Shown: positions 10,358-22,220 of the stretch, piece by piece
Numbering within the stretch: position 1 is the first letter of the stretch
Layout: every line of letters starts with the position of its first letter
Assembly: GCF_034347385.1 (NCBI RefSeq)
Contig: NZ_CP133777.1
Span: 3,782,001-3,846,000 of the forward strand
DNA length: 64,000 nucleotides
From: Actimicrobium sp. CCC2.4
GTDB taxonomy: Bacteria > Pseudomonadota > Gammaproteobacteria > Burkholderiales > Burkholderiaceae_D
Direction of reading: 5' to 3'
The notes under the pieces: generated by a model
Told to the model about the DNA's origin: nothing
What the model saw: only the letters and a program-made list of their open reading frames with translations
Database searches by the model: none
Translations under genes and position numbers: made by a program

Positions 10358-10572
10358 CGTGATTCTCCATGGTGGTCGGGTAATAACCCGTCGTAGATGG
10401 GGTCGTCTGCGACCGTGTTCAAGATCGTGCGCGCCGGAAAACATCAGTTAAACTTCGCCGACGACCATGTCCGGATGCGGTCACCGTACAGGCTGCATCA
10501 CCCGTTTCAGGAGAGCGCAATGCATCACGCAACCGATTACCAACCGAGGCCCGAACCATCCGGCCCCAGCCG

Positions 10573-12957
10573 ATGCTGACCGATTTCAAATGGCCGGTAC
10601 CGGCCCATTACGATGTCATGTCGGCGACCGGAGGCCTCGATGGCAATGACGTTGAAGCCGCCGATATCACGATGCACAACAATCGCAGCCAGGATGGCTT
10701 GCTCGTCAGGCTGGACGGTGCCGAAGCGTTTCTTGAATTCCGCACCCGTCGCGCAACGAGCAGCGTACGTATCGCCTTCGGTAACTTGCGTATGCTGCGC
10801 CTGACTGACCCGGTCGAGATGACGCAACTACTGCTCTCGGATGTGCTGACAGATGTCGCCACCGTCCCGTTGCTGAGCCAGAAATGCGTGATCAATTACC
10901 ACCAGGGCGAGCCGTTCGTCACGCAGACGCGCGGACTGGTATCGAAACCCTTTGGCTTGTTCCTGTATGTGCCGGTCGACGGCAGCAGCGAAGTGATCCG
11001 CTGCTTTATCCCGGCAGAAGTCGTCAGGAACTACCAGATTGGCGAACAGCTCGGAAAAATCCTCGTCGATGAAAAAATCGTCAGCGAAAACAAAATCAGT
11101 GCAGGCCTCGAAAAGCAGGAACAGTTACGCACGCAAAAGCTGGGCGACTACCTGAAACAGCAAAACATCATCACCCAGGAACACATCGAAGCAGCACTGC
11201 AAAGCCAGAAAAACAAACCGCAATTACGGCTGGGTGAAGCCCTTCTGCAAGAAAACCTGATCACCGAATTACAACTGGCTGATGCGCTCACCGCACAGGC
11301 ATTGAACCGCAAGGTGCCGCTAGGCGACATCCTGGTCGAGATGCACTTTGTCAGTCTCGACACGATCAAGCGCGTGCTGGCACAAAAACTGGGCATCCCC
11401 TTCGTCAACTTGCGTGGCTTCAAGTTCGATCCGGCGTTGATCAAGGCGGTGCCTGCCGATTTCGTGCGCAAGCACCACGTCATGCCGCTGTACCAGACCA
11501 GCACGCGCATGGTGGTGGCGATGGAAAACCCGCTGGCCAGCCAGCCTCTGCAAGAACTGGCCTTCACGACCAAACTGAAGATCGACCCGGTCATGGCCTC
11601 GGTCGATGACCTGAGACTGGTGATCAGCCAGGTCTATGGCACTCACAATGACGGCGGCAACATCGCCGAACTGGTCTACGAGCTCGGTGCCGACGATATT
11701 AAGTTTGATCTGCCGGCCGACATCATCACCGAGTCCGACAACACGCTGGTGCGACTGGTCAACAAGATCATCATCGATGCCAACGAACAGGGTGTCTCGG
11801 ATATCCACATCGAAAACATGAAAGGCAACCGGCCCACACGGGTGCGCTTCCGCAAGGACGGCGTAATGCAGGCGTATTCGGAAATTCCGGCGCAGTTTCG
11901 CAGCGCCCTGGTATCGCGCATCAAGATCATGTGCCGGCTCGACATTTCTGAAAAGCGTCGCTCGCAGGATGGCAAGATGAACTTCGAGCAATACGGTCCG
12001 GCGGCGATCGAGTTGCGGGTGCTGACGATTCCGACTACCGAAGGTCTGGAAGACATCGTGATGCGTATCCTGGCGGCACCGAAGGCAGTCTCGATCGAGA
12101 GCCTGGGCTTGTCGACGTACGCCATTGAGGGGCTCAAGAAACTGGCTTTGAAGCCACATGGACTGCTGTTCGTCTGCGGTCCGACCGGCTCCGGAAAAAC
12201 CACCACGCTGCACTCGCTGCTGAACTATATCAATACGCCCGAGCGCAAGATCTGGACCGTCGAAGACCCGGTTGAAATTACCCAGGATGGATTGCGCCAG
12301 GTGCAAGTGCAGGCCAAGATCGACTGGACCTTTGCCGCCGTGCTGCGCAGTTTCATGCGTGCTGATCCGGACGTCATCATGGTCGGTGAAACACGCGACC
12401 CGGAAACCGCCAAGACCGTCATCGAAGCATCGCTGACCGGTCATCTGGTGTTCTCGACGATGCACACCAACAGCGCCGCCGAGAGCGTGGTGCGACTGCT
12501 CGACTTCGGCCTCGATCCGTTTAACTTTGCCGACGCACTGCTGGGTGTGGTCGGGCAGCGGCTCGCGCGCCGCTTATGCAACCATTGCAAGACGTGGCAT
12601 GAAGCCGATGACGAAGAGCTCGATATGCTCGCCAGCGAATACTGCTTCGAAACCGAGCTCGACAAAGCGGCCGTCCTGCTGCGCTGGCGCCAGCAATATG
12701 GCAAGAACGATGGTGCCATCACGCTGTACAAGGCAAGTGGCTGCGAACTGTGCAACGACAGCGGCTACAAGGGTCGGCTGGGCGTGCACGAAGTGCTGAT
12801 CGCGACGGCTGCCGTAAAAAAGAAAATCCATGCGCGCGCCAATGTGCCGAACATCCTGCAGGTCGCCGTATCGGAGGGCATGATGACGCTGCGCCAGGAC
12901 GGAATAGAAAAGATCTTCCAGGGCCAGACTGACTGGGAGCAGATCCGCGCCATATAG
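10573..12957 (+). CDS. GspE/PilB-type secretion ATPase with N-terminal MshEN-like repeats
   Basis: The 794-residue protein is a hexameric-type assembly ATPase of the type II secretion/type IV pilus family. The C-terminal half has the Walker A motif GPTGSGKTTT (536-545), the Asp-box/Walker B region (VGETRDPETAKTVIEAS), the His box (TGHLVFSTMHTNSAAES) and a tetracysteine zinc motif (CNHC...CELC). The N-terminal 140 residues are of unrecognised type. They are followed by four helical units, each starting near LGxxL and ending in xxALxxQ, at about residues 155-270. These resemble GSPII_E_N/MshEN domains, some of which bind cyclic di-GMP. No other pilus or secretion gene is adjacent. The start is uncertain because no strong ribosome-binding site is visible. 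Confidence 0.9.
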   Translation: MLTDFKWPVPAHYDVMSATGGLDGNDVEAADITMHNNRSQDGLLVRLDGAEAFLEFRTRRATSSVRIAFGNLRMLRLTDPVEMTQLLLSDVLTDVATVPLLSQKCVINYHQGEPFVTQTRGLVSKPFGLFLYVPVDGSSEVIRCFIPAEVVRNYQIGEQLGKILVDEKIVSENKISAGLEKQEQLRTQKLGDYLKQQNIITQEHIEAALQSQKNKPQLRLGEALLQENLITELQLADALTAQALNRKVPLGDILVEMHFVSLDTIKRVLAQKLGIPFVNLRGFKFDPALIKAVPADFVRKHHVMPLYQTSTRMVVAMENPLASQPLQELAFTTKLKIDPVMASVDDLRLVISQVYGTHNDGGNIAELVYELGADDIKFDLPADIITESDNTLVRLVNKIIIDANEQGVSDIHIENMKGNRPTRVRFRKDGVMQAYSEIPAQFRSALVSRIKIMCRLDISEKRRSQDGKMNFEQYGPAAIELRVLTIPTTEGLEDIVMRILAAPKAVSIESLGLSTYAIEGLKKLALKPHGLLFVCGPTGSGKTTTLHSLLNYINTPERKIWTVEDPVEITQDGLRQVQVQAKIDWTFAAVLRSFMRADPDVIMVGETRDPETAKTVIEASLTGHLVFSTMHTNSAAESVVRLLDFGLDPFNFADALLGVVGQRLARRLCNHCKTWHEADDEELDMLASEYCFETELDKAAVLLRWRQQYGKNDGAITLYKASGCELCNDSGYKGRLGVHEVLIATAAVKKKIHARANVPNILQVAVSEGMMTLRQDGIEKIFQGQTDWEQIRAI

Positions 12958-12978
12958 ACCCCGCTGCGCCAATAAATA

Positions 12979-13007
12979 TTGCACAAAATGTGAACTTTTG
13001 ATAACTC
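12979..13007 (+). promoter_or_regulatory. Possible promoter for the PEP-CTERM gene
   Basis: TTGCAC (12979-12984) and TAACTC (13002-13007) are separated by 17 bases in an AT-rich gap. The -35 is good and the -10 is poor. Confidence 0.3.
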
Positions 13008-13124
13008 CGGAAATGGATGGAACCTTTGTACTACCATCCGCAGTTGATGGTGTTGCAACATCGCCATCGGGTCTTACGAAAATACCATTTGGTCTTTCGG
13101 AGCACTACTTCTCGGAGCAACATC

Positions 13125-13769
13125 ATGACATTTCAGACTCTCGCAACAGGTGCAGTGCTGGCACTGATCAGCATGGGTTCGCAGGCAGCGGTCAATATCG
13201 TCACCAACGGCAGCTTCGAGACCGAACAGATCAGCGCGCCGTGGACCTCATTGTCAACGGTCACCGGGTGGACTTCCTCGGACAACTTCGAAATCCAGCG
13301 CGGCAGTAATTTTGGCGGACAAAGCAACTTCAACGCTGCCGTCGATGGCATGCAATATCTGGAACTCAATGGTGCCAAGCTGACGACCATCGGACAGACC
13401 CTGCAGACCACGGCCAATGGCCTGTACGCACTGAGCTTTTTGTATTCGGGGCGGCCTGACCAGACTTCCAGTGAGTCGAGCTCGATGAACGTGCTCTGGA
13501 ATGGCAATATTGTCGGTGCCGTTTCAGCCCCATTCAACTCGGGCTGGCAGTCTTATTCCTACTCGGTGCTGGCCAACAGCAGCAGCTCGTTCCTGTCGTT
13601 CGCCTCTACGGGACCCGCCTCGCAAATCAGCTACGGTTCCTATCTGGATGCGGTCTCGGTCAGCGCCGTACCGGAGCCGGGTTCTCTGGCGATGATGCTG
13701 CTGGGAGTGGGCATGGTCGCGTTCATTAGCCGCCGCCGTGATGACAAGTCGACGTTTGAACCAAGCTGA
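13125..13769 (+). CDS. PEP-CTERM sorting-domain exported protein
   Basis: The 214-residue protein has a signal peptide (MTFQTLATGAVLALISMGSQAA) and a Ser/Thr/Asn-rich extracellular body with an NGSFET start typical of DUF642/choice-of-anchor-like domains. It ends with a canonical sorting tail: VPEPGSLAMM, a hydrophobic helix and SRRRDD. PEP-CTERM proteins are processed by an exosortase and are usually found in exopolysaccharide-producing Gram-negative bacteria. No exosortase gene is in the window. The ATG at 13125 has CGGAG upstream and gives a proper signal peptide. The ligand or function is unknown. Confidence 0.9.
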   Translation: MTFQTLATGAVLALISMGSQAAVNIVTNGSFETEQISAPWTSLSTVTGWTSSDNFEIQRGSNFGGQSNFNAAVDGMQYLELNGAKLTTIGQTLQTTANGLYALSFLYSGRPDQTSSESSSMNVLWNGNIVGAVSAPFNSGWQSYSYSVLANSSSSFLSFASTGPASQISYGSYLDAVSVSAVPEPGSLAMMLLGVGMVAFISRRRDDKSTFEPS

Positions 13770-13792
13770 GCTGACCGCTCGCAAAACACTGG

Positions 13793-13818
13793 AAGCCGGA
13801 TTGCGATCCGGCTTTTTT
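13793..13818 (+). terminator. Rho-independent terminator after the PEP-CTERM gene
   Basis: A 9-bp stem AAGCCGGAT/ATCCGGCTT with a 4-base loop is followed by T residues. Confidence 0.88.
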
Positions 13819-13830
13819 CATGTCTGCACT

Positions 13831-15974
<2,144 letters not shown>

Positions 15975-15978
<4 letters not shown>

Positions 15979-16265
15979 GCCGAGACCTGTACACCGCGCC
16001 AGAAGGCGACGTAGCCGGCGATCTGTTTGGCCGCGTCCTTGGGCTCCGGATAGAACCACGCAGCATCGGCATTGACCTTGCCGTCGACGACGACGTCGTA
16101 ATAACTGGCCGTGCCTTTCCAGCCGCAGACGGTGTGCTTGTCACTCGGCGCCAGATACTGCTGATGGACGGCAGCAAGCGGGAAATAGGTCGTGCCCTCG
16201 ACCAGTTCGATGGCGGCAGAATCGGCTTGCGCAATAACTGCGCCGTTCCAGGTAGCGGTTGGCAT
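15975..16265 (-). CDS. DUF427 domain protein
   Basis: A 96-residue protein starting MPTATWNGAVIAQADSAAIE. It carries the DUF427 hallmarks: a YFPLAAVHQQYL segment, the conserved TVCGWKGTASYYDVVVDG core, and AWFYPEPKDAAKQIAGYVAFW. The biochemical role of the family is unknown. It overlaps the peptidase start by four bases, suggesting translational coupling, although no functional link between the two families is known. The start at 16265 is chosen over an in-frame upstream codon (16310) because it matches the family N-terminus. Confidence 0.88.
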
Positions 16266-16361
16266 GGTGGCTCCGAAGGGTGGTGAACGATGGGTGGACA
16301 AAAATAACACACGCCACGACGCCGTGCAGGCAAATGCCGGAACCGCGTTCCGGTACGACTT

Positions 16362-17774
16362 TTATTTGTTTTCGTAGACCCATTGCAGCAGTGCGTCCTG
16401 CGCTTCGCCACCGCGCGCGGCATTCGGATCATTGATCAGGCAGACCACCGCAAACTGTTTGCCGGAGGCCGCTTGCACATAGCCGGCGATGCTGCGCACA
16501 TCCTGCAGGCTGCCGGTCTTGATGTGGGCATGGCCGGACACGCCCTCGAAACGCAAGCGCTTGCGCATCGTGCCGTCGTAGCCGACCAGCGGCAGTGACG
16601 AGACGAATTCCGGCATCGTCGGTGCGCGGTAAGCGGCCATCAGCAATGCGCCCAGCGTGTGCGCCGAAATCCGTTCGAGCCGCGACAGGCCGGCACCATT
16701 TTCCAGCACCAGGCCGGTCGCATCGATCTGCCTGGTGGCAAGCCAGCCCGCGATGGCACTGCGACTGGCTGCGATGCTGGCCGGCTGCAGCTGCACCGTG
16801 CTACCCAGCGTCAGGAACAACTGGCGCGCCATCACATTGTTGCTGTACTTATTGACGTCCCGGATCAGCTCGGGCATGGTCGGCGATTCCCATTGCGCAA
16901 GGGCCACGGCATCTGTCGTCAGCACACCATCGACGACGCTGCCTTCGAACGTGCCACCCAATTCGGTCCAGAGCTGGCGGAAAACCAGTTCCAGATAACG
17001 GTTCCTGCTCAGCTGATACGGCGATAGTTGCCAGGATTTTTCGCCGCAACCGAGCGCATACGGGCCATCGAAACGGGCACCGGCAGGATCGAGCGTGGCA
17101 CTGATCGCCGTGCGCCAGTCGCCTGTGCATTCGCCGCTGGTCAGTTGGGGCGGACGTATCGCATAAGCGCCCAGCGCCGGATCCAGCCTGACCTTCACCA
17201 CACCTTGCGCGCGGTCCGGCATGAAGCTCACTGCCAGTGCATAAAAATTAAGCAGCAGCGCATCGGGACCAACGTTGTAGGCCTTCAGCGGATCACCATC
17301 AAACAGCGCAGGATCGATCACCGTGTCATCAAAAGCGCTGCGATCGAGCACCAGGTTGCCGCGGATATCACGCACGCCCTGAGCCCGTATTTTGCGCAAA
17401 AATAGCCAGAAGTTTTCGATGACAAGTTTGGGGTCGCCGCTGCCGCGCAAGATCAGATCGCCCTGCAGCAGCCCACTTTGGAGCGTGCCACGCCGGTAAG
17501 CTTCGGTAGTAAAGCTGTAGGTCGGACCAAGCAAATCAAGCGCCGCGCTGGTCGTCAGCAACTTCATTGTCGAGGCCGGATTGAGGGGCAGCCCGGGATT
17601 GAGGCTGAGCACGTTACGACCACTCGTTATCTCGATGACCTCGATACCGATACCCGAAGGCGCGATTCCTGCACGCTTGAAGGCTGCCGCGACCGGTGCC
17701 GGCAATCCCGCGTGTACCGTACCTGCAAGCAACAAAGTAAGCAGCACGACTTGGAGTCTCATCAGAATTCGCAT
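16362..17774 (-). CDS. dacB: D-alanyl-D-alanine carboxypeptidase/endopeptidase (PBP4, S13)
   Basis: A 470-residue periplasmic penicillin-binding protein that trims or opens peptidoglycan peptide cross-links. A signal peptide (LQVVLLTLLLAGTVHAG) is followed by the three active-site motifs. These are SxxK as Ser68-Thr-Met-Lys71, SxN as SNN in DVNKYSNNVMARQ, and KTG in HIKTGSLQDVR near the C-terminus. The long insertion between SxxK and SxN is typical of S13 enzymes. A second possible ATG lies four codons downstream of 17774; both give a signal peptide. Confidence 0.95.
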   Translation of the reverse strand: MRILMRLQVVLLTLLLAGTVHAGLPAPVAAAFKRAGIAPSGIGIEVIEITSGRNVLSLNPGLPLNPASTMKLLTTSAALDLLGPTYSFTTEAYRRGTLQSGLLQGDLILRGSGDPKLVIENFWLFLRKIRAQGVRDIRGNLVLDRSAFDDTVIDPALFDGDPLKAYNVGPDALLLNFYALAVSFMPDRAQGVVKVRLDPALGAYAIRPPQLTSGECTGDWRTAISATLDPAGARFDGPYALGCGEKSWQLSPYQLSRNRYLELVFRQLWTELGGTFEGSVVDGVLTTDAVALAQWESPTMPELIRDVNKYSNNVMARQLFLTLGSTVQLQPASIAASRSAIAGWLATRQIDATGLVLENGAGLSRLERISAHTLGALLMAAYRAPTMPEFVSSLPLVGYDGTMRKRLRFEGVSGHAHIKTGSLQDVRSIAGYVQAASGKQFAVVCLINDPNAARGGEAQDALLQWVYENK

Positions 17775-17853
17775 AGCATTGCAACCATCTCGACAGATAA
17801 ATATAAGCCCCGATTATCCCATGCGCCACTCGCCGTCTGATCAAGGAAACCCT

Positions 17854-18312
17854 ATGCACTCCGCTCCACTCGCCGCTGACGATATGCTGGCACTGGATAA
17901 CCAGTTTTGCTTCGCGCTGTACTCTGCCTCACTGGCGATGACCAAAACCTACAAACCCTTCCTTGAAAAACTCGGCATCACTTATCCGCAATACCTGGTG
18001 ATGCTGGTGCTCTGGCAAAAAGACGATGTACTGGTCAAGCACATCGGCGAAAAACTCTTCCTCGACTCAGGCACGCTGACACCGCTACTCAAACGACTCG
18101 AAGCATTAGCACTAGTCATCCGCACGCGTGACGATATTGACGAGCGCCAGGTTCGCATCACTTTGTCCCGCGAAGGACGCCTGCTCAAACGCAAAGCCCA
18201 GGGCATACCGCAGCAAGTCGTCTGCGCCAGCGGCAAAACACCGACCACGCTGATCGGCATGCGTTCGCAATTGCTGCAGGTCCGGGATGGCTTGATCAAC
18301 AGCAACGAGTAG
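17854..18312 (+). CDS. ohrR: MarR-family organic peroxide sensor OhrR
   Basis: A 152-residue winged-helix repressor. The sensing cysteine Cys19 is in LDNQFCFALYSAS, the signature of OhrR, and a second cysteine (Cys124) in QQVVCASGK fits the 2-Cys type, in which organic hydroperoxides form an intersubunit disulfide and release DNA. The DNA-binding region includes KLFLDSGTLTPLLKRLE and the wing DDIDERQVRITLS. The ATG at 17854 has AAGGAAA upstream. ohr follows 102 bases downstream, and between them lie three operator-like palindromes. The first shares its first base with the stop codon. Confidence 0.95.
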   Translation: MHSAPLAADDMLALDNQFCFALYSASLAMTKTYKPFLEKLGITYPQYLVMLVLWQKDDVLVKHIGEKLFLDSGTLTPLLKRLEALALVIRTRDDIDERQVRITLSREGRLLKRKAQGIPQQVVCASGKTPTTLIGMRSQLLQVRDGLINSNE

Positions 18313-18355
18313 CAATTTAAATTGCAAGCAATTAAATTGCACGCAATCTAATTGT
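18312..18355 (+). promoter_or_regulatory. Three tandem OhrR-type operators
   Basis: Three related palindromes stand in tandem: GCAATTTAAATTGC (18312-18325, perfect), GCAATTAAATTGC (18328-18340) and GCAATCTAATTGT (18343-18355). They resemble the known OhrR box (TACAATT/AATTGTA type). Their centres are about 15-16 bases apart, so they lie on similar helix faces to 1.5 turns. They overlap the ohr promoter. Confidence 0.75.
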
Positions 18356-18365
18356 GAGTTAGACT
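18337..18365 (+). promoter_or_regulatory. ohr promoter embedded in the operators
   Basis: TTGCAC (18337-18342) and TAGACT (18360-18365) are separated by 17 bases. The second and third OhrR palindromes cover the -35 and spacer, so bound repressor would block polymerase. Confidence 0.6.
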
Positions 18366-18414
18366 CAGGCACGCCATCGATCCCGATGCCTCTCTTTTCA
18401 CTATTGGAAAAACC

Positions 18415-18834
18415 ATGCAAATCATCTATACCGCAGAAGCAACCTCTACCGGCGGTCGTGAAGGCCGTTCGATCAGCAGCGACAAGCATATCGACCTGAA
18501 GCTGAGCACACCGAAAGAAATGGGCGGCGCCGGCGGCGACGGCACCAATCCAGAGCAGTTGTTCGCAGCCGGTTATTCGGCCTGCTTCATCGGTGCCATG
18601 AAATTCGTCGGCAATGCCACCAAGGTCACCGTTCCCGCAGATACCTCGATCCACGCCGAAGTCGGCATCGGTCCGAACGACAAGGGCGGCTTCGGCATCG
18701 CCGTGACGCTCAATATCAGCATCCCCGGCATGGACAAGGCCGCTGCGCAGACGCTGGTCGACAAGGCACATGAAGTTTGCCCTTACTCGAACGCTACCCG
18801 CGGCAATGTGGATGTGAAGATCGTTCTGGTGTGA
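18415..18834 (+). CDS. ohr: Organic hydroperoxide resistance protein
   Basis: Ohr is a thiol peroxidase with preference for organic hydroperoxides, acting in the cytoplasm with dihydrolipoyl/lipoyl electron donors. The 139-residue protein of the OsmC/Ohr fold carries the two catalytic cysteines, Cys57 in YSACFIGAM and Cys122 in EVCPYSNAT, and Arg in GGREGRS. Its divergence from the general OsmC branch is shown by the LSTPKEMGGAGGDGTNPEQL segment. It is transcribed from its own promoter downstream of ohrR and ends in a strong terminator. Confidence 0.97.
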   Translation: MQIIYTAEATSTGGREGRSISSDKHIDLKLSTPKEMGGAGGDGTNPEQLFAAGYSACFIGAMKFVGNATKVTVPADTSIHAEVGIGPNDKGGFGIAVTLNISIPGMDKAAAQTLVDKAHEVCPYSNATRGNVDVKIVLV

Positions 18835-18858
18835 TGTGACGTAAAAGTTAGCGCTGCA

Positions 18859-18895
18859 GGCTGGTCCCGGACAACTATCCGTGACCAGCCTTTTT
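18859..18895 (+). terminator. Rho-independent terminator after ohr
   Basis: An 8-bp stem GGCTGGTC/GACCAGCC, extended by an inner CGGA/TCCG pairing, precedes five T. Confidence 0.88.
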
Positions 18896-19139
18896 GCATT
18901 CTGACCTGAAGACATCCCGATCTTTGCAAGGCGACCGTCCGCGCTGCGGTGTTATCCGCACCGAAAGTCAGGAGCCTGTCGGACCCAGGGACAATCGGCT
19001 GCCCGAATCAGCACAAAAACAGGACAGGGCCTGACACAAGCCGGTCATGCCTTGTTTCTATGCGATGACTGACGCCGCGCGCGCACTCCGGTGGCGAGGC
19101 CGGCAGCAATTGCCGATCACTCTTTCTCACCGACCGCGC
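18896..19139. other. Non-coding stretch between the ohr terminator and the groE promoter
   Basis: About 240 bases with no convincing ORF, RNA gene or repeat. The groESL regulatory region begins at its right end. Confidence 0.5.
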
Positions 19140-19194
19140 TTGAAAAACAAGCATGTCGCCCATATACTTAGCACTCGTCGGGAGAGAGTGCTAA
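19140..19194 (+). promoter_or_regulatory. groESL promoter with CIRCE operator (HrcA site)
   Basis: A sigma-70-type promoter TTGAAA (19140-19145), 17-base spacer and TATACT (19163-19168) runs directly into a perfect CIRCE element, TTAGCACTC-N9-GAGTGCTAA (19168-19194). The repressor HrcA binds CIRCE; here it would cover the transcription start. No sigma-32 promoter was recognised. Confidence 0.93.
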
Positions 19195-19306
19195 CAGCTC
19201 CTCCGGCGTGCCACTTTTCTGGTGCGGTAATGCTGCGCAGCGAAGTCATCTTTGCAGCAGTCTTGCCGCAAAACAATCGTAACCTACTGAACTTTAAGGA
19301 GTTTTC

Positions 19307-19597
19307 ATGAACCTTCGTCCTTTGCACGATCGCGTCATCGTCAAACGCCTCGACCAGGAAACAAAAACTGCGTCCGGCCTCATCATTCCTGAAGCAGCTG
19401 CTGAAAAACCGGACCAAGGCGAAGTACTCGCCGTCGGTAACGGCAAGATTCTCGAAGATGGCAAAGTCCGTCCGCTGGATGTCAAAGTCGGCGACCGCGT
19501 TTTGTTCGGCAAATATTCGGGCCAGGCAGTCAAGATCGCCGGCGACGAACTGCTGGTCATGCGCGAAGAAGACATCATGGCAATCGTTCAAAAGTGA
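19307..19597 (+). CDS. groES: Co-chaperonin GroES
   Basis: A 96-residue heptameric lid of the GroEL folding chamber. It begins [18 protein letters not shown], has the mobile loop [17 protein letters not shown] (about residues 17-33) that contacts GroEL, and ends [18 protein letters not shown] ribosome-binding site precedes the ATG. It is co-transcribed with groEL (97 bases downstream) under CIRCE control. Confidence 0.98.
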   Translation: MNLRPLHDRVIVKRLDQETKTASGLIIPEAAAEKPDQGEVLAVGNGKILEDGKVRPLDVKVGDRVLFGKYSGQAVKIAGDELLVMREEDIMAIVQK

Positions 19598-19676
19598 TGC
19601 CGCTGGCCGTTCATCATGACCGGCCACGTGCGTCCTGCGCCGTGCGGCGAGCCCGCTACGGCGCAATTCCAACTGA

Positions 19677-21344
<1,668 letters not shown>

Positions 21345-21402
21345 TGTCGGCCGGCAGGATGGCGTTGCAACTGACGCCAAGCTGCCACGCAAGAAATTAA
21401 AA

Positions 21403-21435
21403 AGCCTGCAAGGTGGCCACCTTGCAGGCTTTTTT
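21403..21435 (+). terminator. Rho-independent terminator after groEL
   Basis: A perfect inverted repeat AGCCTGCAAGGTGG/CCACCTTGCAGGCT is followed by T residues and preceded by A residues. Confidence 0.92.
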
Positions 21436-21488
21436 ATTGTGCGATTCGATGGCTGGTGCCGAAACGACGATGCATGGGCTATCGGTCC

Positions 21489-21517
21489 TTGAGCATTTAT
21501 TCATGTGGAACTACACT
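21489..21517 (+). promoter_or_regulatory. Likely promoter of the toxin-antitoxin pair
   Basis: TTGAGC (21489-21494), 17-base spacer and TACACT (21512-21517) lie 33 bases before the antitoxin ATG. A short inverted repeat around TGTGGAACTACA overlaps the -10 region and could be the autoregulatory operator. Confidence 0.5.
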
Positions 21518-21549
21518 CGAATCACATTAGCCAGCACGGGATCGTCATC

Positions 21550-21801
21550 ATGAAATCATGGAAAATGCAACAAGCAAAAGAACATATGTCGGAAGTGGTC
21601 CAACGCGCACGTGATGATGGCCCGCAAGAAATTACGATGCGGGGCCGATCCGTAGCGGTTGTCATTTCACGAGAAATGTATGACCAGCTTTCTGGAAAAA
21701 ACGAATCCCTGGCTGACTTTATACGCAACTCGCCCTTGTTCGGAACGGAGGAGATTGAGTTTGAACGGGATCGCAGCCCCACGCGTGATGTGGCGTTGTG
21801 A
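21550..21801 (+). CDS. Phd/YefM-family antitoxin
   Basis: An 83-residue protein starting MKSWKMQQAKEHMSEVVQRA. It has the Phd/YefM N-terminal DNA-binding fold (QEITMRGRSVAVVISREMYDQL) and a C-terminal toxin-neutralising tail (LADFIRNSPLFGTEEIEFER). It should bind both its own promoter and the PIN toxin encoded next. Its TGA overlaps the toxin's GTG start in GTGA, the usual coupling. It lies in a probably acquired insertion between groEL and rbgA. Confidence 0.9.
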   Translation: MKSWKMQQAKEHMSEVVQRARDDGPQEITMRGRSVAVVISREMYDQLSGKNESLADFIRNSPLFGTEEIEFERDRSPTRDVAL

Positions 21802-22211
21802 GTTACCTGATAGACACCAATGTCATCTCGGAACTAAGCCGAAAAATACCCGCTCCGTCGGTTGTCACCTGGTTAGCAGGAAGACCACCAAATACACTGT
21901 ATTTGAGCGTGCTGACCTTGGGAGAAATCCGCAAAGGAATTGAGTCGATGCAAGAGACGCCAAAAAAATTGGTGTTACTGGATTGGCTGGAAACGGATCT
22001 GCCGCACTACTTTTCAGGACGCATTCTGTACATAGACGAGGCAGTGGCCGATCGCTGGGGCCGTTTAGTCGGCCGCGCGGGTCGCACTCTTCCTGCCATT
22101 GATAGCCTGCTCGCTGCGACTGCGCTGGAACATGATCTGACTCTGGTGACACGAAACGTCAAAGACTTTTCGGGATTGGTCGACACGGTCAACCCTTGGG
22201 CCCTCGACTAG
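21798..22211 (+). CDS. PIN-domain toxin, VapC/FitB-like ribonuclease
   Basis: A 137-residue PIN-domain protein, predicted Mg-dependent endoribonuclease. The acidic active-site residues are visible: Asp6 in MSYLIDTNVISEL, Glu in LTLGEIRKGIE, Asp in LPAIDSLLAATA and Asp near the end in VTRNVKDFSG. All are intact, so the toxin should be active when free. It starts at GTG, overlapping the antitoxin by four bases. The FitB/VapC subgroup is most similar; the RNA target is unknown. It converges with rbgA, ten bases away, with no terminator between. Confidence 0.92.
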   Translation: MSYLIDTNVISELSRKIPAPSVVTWLAGRPPNTLYLSVLTLGEIRKGIESMQETPKKLVLLDWLETDLPHYFSGRILYIDEAVADRWGRLVGRAGRTLPAIDSLLAATALEHDLTLVTRNVKDFSGLVDTVNPWALD

Positions 22212-22220
22212 CCCCCCCCC

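Noticed and set aside
11320..12465. Long minus-strand frame opposite the GspE/PilB ATPase
   Set aside because: The composition is a mirror of the ATPase codons and no protein family is recognisable.
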